This document shows, one piece after another, positions 59,871-64,000 of a stretch of DNA of 64,000 nucleotides. The stretch lies in NCBI GenBank assembly GCA_036245805.1, contig BTRK01000003.1, positions 29,343,215 to 29,407,214 of the forward strand, given 5' to 3'. The notes beneath the pieces are model-generated. The model did not search any database and had not been told where the DNA came from. It saw only the letters and a program-made list of their open reading frames with translations. The DNA is from Pristionchus mayeri. Lineage: Eukaryota > Nematoda > Chromadorea > Rhabditida > Neodiplogasteridae. A program made the position numbers and the translations under genes. Every line of letters starts with the position of its first letter. Position 1 is the stretch's first letter.

Positions 59871-62800
59871 TCAGTGAGCCCAGATGTTTCCCTCCAGCAG
59901 CTGGAGGACAGCCCTATTCCTCATGTAGGGGATGATGGCGAGGGGATAATCGGGCTGGATGTTCAAGGCAAAGCACAGAGCATTCAGCATCACATGCACT
60001 CCACAGTTCTTTCCCCCTTCCTGTTGAGTGGAGGGTGAATACTCGAGGGTGAACGGATGGCCATAGTAGTGCTGCAAGGAGGGCATTGTATCTGTCCGGA
60101 CTTTTTTATCTTGATCATGAACCATTTCAGACTAAAATGAACACATTTGCCTATCTAGTATCAAAATAGCTAACGAATCCTTAAAATATGGAAATGGCTC
60201 ACCTCGAATTCATACTTGATGGGGTAGAGGTATTGGTTGCAGGTTCCATATCCAACGTAGCCGATAAGTGAGTCCAAGTAGAGGATCTTCCTATCCGCAA
60301 GGCTCACCACAGCGAGCATCCAATGATCTTTCCAATTGACCGGCACGAAAACAACTTCCGTTAAGGAGCCAATCTGAGTTGATGATTGGTACTATTATGA
60401 ATAAATCAAAATAATATGAACAACTATTGAAGTGGGGAAGAGGTTCATTTCCGAAATCCAACTTCATTTTATGCCGTATTCCCTCCTTTCTGTTATTGGA
60501 AGGGTTTCGAATGCAATCGATTAAGGGGCACATATTGACCACAGCACACTGAAATTTGCATTCCTACATTAGAAGTCTACCCATTTGCCTAGTCACCCGA
60601 GAAAAAGAAAAATAAGAAATCTTACTTTTTTGGGAAGATGGGGAATTCCCTGGCAGAGCAGCTTGCAGTACTCCAAGATTACCTTGACAATAAATTAAAT
60701 TCGGATTTTTTTTGGGAAATTGCAAAGTTTAAAGATCAAAGATAAGCTAAATGACTCACTGCTGCCTCGATCATTCCGATATACTTCTTCTCCTTGATCT
60801 CTCCACTCTCTATCGGATTGAGGGACTGGAGACTGCGGATGTCCAAATCGCAGCCAGGTCTCAGTTTCGTCGTGTTCAGGGGAAAAGGGCAGGGGAAGGC
60901 GGTCATCACTACATCGTAACACTTCTCCGAGAGTACTGAGAAAATCAAAGATCAATTATATGAAACGCTTTAGGAAAGTCCAAAATTCGAATTTCATCTC
61001 ATTTGTTATTCACATCCCTTCTATTACTTATTCAAAAATAATATAAAATATTATTATCATGTTACTGTGAAAAACATTCAGCAAAGACTCACGAGGGAAA
61101 TATGGGCCGCAAACCAGGCCTGAAGACAAGCTGAAATGAGACGAATCAGTCAGTTTTGAATGTGGATTCTCTCCCAATCCGTTAACCCCAAGGAAACTGT
61201 TATAGTTTTGAAATGTCAAGTGCCGTACCAGAAGATGTCGTAGACAGCTCTCACGATGCGGGGTGGCAGTGGCATCTGAGAGGGAGGAGGGAGGGAGGAG
61301 AAGTAGATCGTCGTGTCCTGCAATGAAGTTATCAAGTAATAAGTAACTGCATGATTCCGAATTTCGAAAGATAAATTTCCCTTGAAGATGAGAGAACAGC
61401 TTATTTTCTATCACATGGTTGTGTTAATCGAGGTATTTGGAATCCGGGTTGAGGTCACCACCTCTTCATCGTCATCGTCGAACATCACTACATCTGTCTT
61501 CTGGACAGCTGGAGGGGTCCTTCTACTACAGAGTGACGAGCACTGCAAGGAGATTATTAGTATAAGAAGCAGCAGTCTTATTATGAAACAGATACTTCAG
61601 GATAGATCAATTACCCTAGAAGAGGGGATAACAATGAGTTTTTGATCATTTGATTAAGTAATGCGAATCGAGAATTGATTCCCGCTATCGAGTTCCCCTC
61701 AGGAATTCGCAATCTGAGTTATGCTTCACTTACTTCAACGTCCTCATCACCGTCGATCGTGATGACATCCGGCTTCTTCTCGACGGCATCGAGAGGGTCG
61801 ACGACGGATTGAAAAGCCATCTGAATGATGTGATTCGATCTTCCCATACTACGTCATCTATGGGAGCGAATCGTTTACGATTAATCTATTTTGAATTAAG
61901 TGAGGCGTGAAAATATGTTCGATATTTCTACGAAGTAGAAGGAAAATGCGAAATATATTGGTTATCTCGTCAAGTGCCACATTTTAAATTCTATCGGGTT
62001 GTTAGTTTTACTCTCGTTCATACCTGGTACACTTCAGCAGGTCCTTCTTCATCCTTCTTCTCCCCTTCTTTTTCCTCATCGTGATTCTCCTTCTCATTCC
62101 TCTCCTCTTCATCTTCGATAATGGGAGTCTCACTCTTCTCTTCCTCTTCCTTCTTCTCTTCTTCTTCTTCATCCTCTCATTTCGCTCTTCTTCCTCTCTC
62201 TCTTCTCTTTTTCTTTGCCCTTCTCTACGATTCCTGCATAATTTAATATTCTTAACGCATATTTTGAGGGTTTGATTTTGAACCATTTGAAAATATGCAA
62301 ACTTTTATGCATTCTTCAGGAGCAAACAATGAAACAATGATTCATGTGTCCGCTACAATCAGAAGGAAGAACTCACTCCCCAGGGTCAAAGTGGAAGATT
62401 CTGATCACTTCCTTCCTCAAATTTTTGTCGATCACGAAATCGGAATTATTGAGGGCAGCGCCATAGAAGTAACCCTTGAGATCGACAGGATTCTGAAATG
62501 AATACGTTGATCTCTCAAGCGATCAAAAAATGGTTAGGGAATCAAATCGGAATGCTTACGAAATCCTTGGCTTCCGCCTCCCACGTTGCGCCCGTTTCGT
62601 TGACCACTTCAAACGCCACCAGTTCACCATTATCATACATGAAGCTAGTGATATCCTTGTAAGGGTATTCCTGCCTCTCTTCTCTATTGGCCTTCTTCAC
62701 AATCGACTTGCGAGCACTGAGATCGCAATCGATTGCTTATTTCGTTTGACAATTTAATAACTTTACATGGTTCAAGCACGTATTTTGCTTTGATTCTTGA

Positions 62801-63009
62801 ATTCCACATAAATAGATATGCTTTCAGATCACAAATGAAGGCCAATTTTGTTCGTAAATCGAAATTCCTAACCTGCTCGACTTCCTCTTCTGTGCGTGTC
62901 TCTTCTCTGTCTTCCTCTTCCCTTCTTCGATAACACGGTCGACCTTCTGAACACGGCCTTTCGGAATCTTCACGGGTCGAAGACGACTTGATTGACGTCT
63001 GTCACTCAT
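59871..63009 (-). CDS. Ulp1/SENP-like C48 cysteine protease, most complete copy
   Basis: Predicted SUMO-type deconjugating protease. Exons: 62873-63009, 62560-62716, 62377-62492, acidic exon 4 ending at 62025 (start uncertain, perhaps 62132), 61734-61820, 61462-61542, 61229-61317, 61093-61130, 60760-60935, 60626-60682, 60548 to about 60440, 60203-60373, 59871-60131. A basic N-terminus (RRQSSRLRPVKIPKG) and an acidic middle (PIIEDEEERNEKEN) precede the protease domain. Catalytic residues: His in KDHWMLAVV, Asp in ILYLDSL, Gln in STQQEGG, Cys in KNCGVHVMLNAL. Two doubts: exon 4 does not join exon 3 in its conserved acidic frame with an obvious acceptor, and the exon 11 donor is GA where the broken copy has GT. 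It may therefore be a recent pseudogene or use unseen splice sites. Confidence 0.68.
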
Positions 63010-64000
63010 TCTGCTTATTTTGATTAGTCTGCAAGTGAATTTGTTTCCTAACGGAGTGATACATGGAACGCGATAAAGGAGTGATTGGAAGAGTCAGATT
63101 AAAAACGAGGCAATTCATAAAAGAAGAAAGGCAGGATTCAACGAGAGAGCAGAATATTTGAAGCGAAGGATAGGGAAGAAAAGTGGAACTCTTGATGATA
63201 TTAGCGCAGAGAAGAGTAAGTGTGCAGATCGAGTAGTCTGACTAACATTGTAAGGGAGTTATAATAAACAAAAGGTCAATTCGAGAGAGAATATGACGAG
63301 CGAGATGATACCGAAGAAGGAAGAGGAATGAATGAGGATGAATGATAAGGGGAGGAGGAGGAGAAGGATGCATGCCACTGGGTGGATCAAGAAGGAGACT
63401 TCCAGTCATACGATATTACTAACCCCGTGGCATCATTCGCGAACAGTGATACATTACGGTTCTTCTCCCTCTCTATCTCTACTCATTAAGGAACTCACCG
63501 CTTTTGTACAAATGCCCTCTTTCGTAACAAAGTCGGAGACTAATGATGGTCTCTCAAGGGGATAATGCGTTGATCACCGTTTGAAATTTAAAGATGAGGG
63601 GAGAAAACGATGAACGATGAATGATGAGTAACCTTCTATCTCTCTTTTGCTCTATCTCTCTTCATTACGTTCTCACCCCTCCCTGCTTTCATACACATGC
63701 CATATTTCGAAGCAAAATCGGCGACTTGGCAGACGCACATATCCGAACATATCCGAGATCCAGAAGAGATAGGGTATCTGCAAGCGCGGGAGCTGAGAAC
63801 GAATAATTATCAATTGGATTGAATTTTAAAAATTATGATATACAAATTTTAAAAAACGAAGCTTCAGAACAAACGAGCGATAGAGTAGAAGAAATTGATA
63901 CTCTGTAATGCGAAATCAGAGATAGAGGCGGATTCCCCCTGGTGGTGCTTCTCCCTTCTCTCCCACTATTGGCGCCGTTGCGTTCTCTCTTGCTGTGCTC
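63010..64000 (-). promoter_or_regulatory. 5' flank of the Ulp1-like gene
   Basis: Shares blocks with 52020-53004 out to about 63680, which bounds the duplicated unit. No other gene is visible up to the window end. The open frame at 63332-63565 lies in this duplicated flank and has no motif. Confidence 0.55.

Overview
The window is nematode nuclear DNA, most likely from a diplogastrid such as Pristionchus (inference). Genes consist of many short exons (20-280 bp) with mostly short introns ending in TTTCAG. Several start codons sit 2-4 nt after a splice-acceptor-like site, as expected for spliced-leader trans-splicing. Gene types (chemoreceptor-like 7TM, secreted collagen, small Cys-rich secreted peptide) also fit a nematode. 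All exon models below were built by hand from splice sites and reading phase, and no search was run.

Layout. 1-1163 (+): 3' part of a Ulp1/SENP-type (C48) SUMO protease gene. 1964-13172 (-): a complete 28-exon dipeptidyl-peptidase-IV-like gene. Its 5.7-kb intron holds three nested insertions: a foldback element, a second foldback element inside it, and a TTAA-flanked element inside that one, carrying decayed UBC9 fragments. 13777-14580 (-): secreted Cys-rich 70-aa peptide. 15262-16629 (-): 7TM chemoreceptor-like gene. 17262-19947 (-): secreted collagen with a non-collagenous Cys-rich C-terminus and one GC-AG intron. 21295-25987 (-): single-pass membrane protein I could not name.

26.0-48.7 kb: about 22 kb with no convincing gene. 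It is rich in G/C homopolymers, GA-rich repeats, clustered GGNACC dyads, TACGGTA words and GATCAAAG (TCF/LEF-like) octamers.

48.7-64 kb: a rearranged Ulp1 paralogue cluster. One nearly full gene (59871-63009, -) lies beside a broken relative. In that relative the 3' half (49829-52010, -) and the 5' half (53005-54360, +) point away from each other and share an inverted repeat. A dead CR1/Jockey-like LINE (55366-58703, -) sits between the two loci, and a 7TM receptor remnant abuts the duplication edge.

The genes do not form an operon: same-strand neighbours lie 0.6 kb or more apart. The one shared theme is SUMO: two Ulp1 loci, a fragmented third, and UBC9 debris. That may be coincidence.
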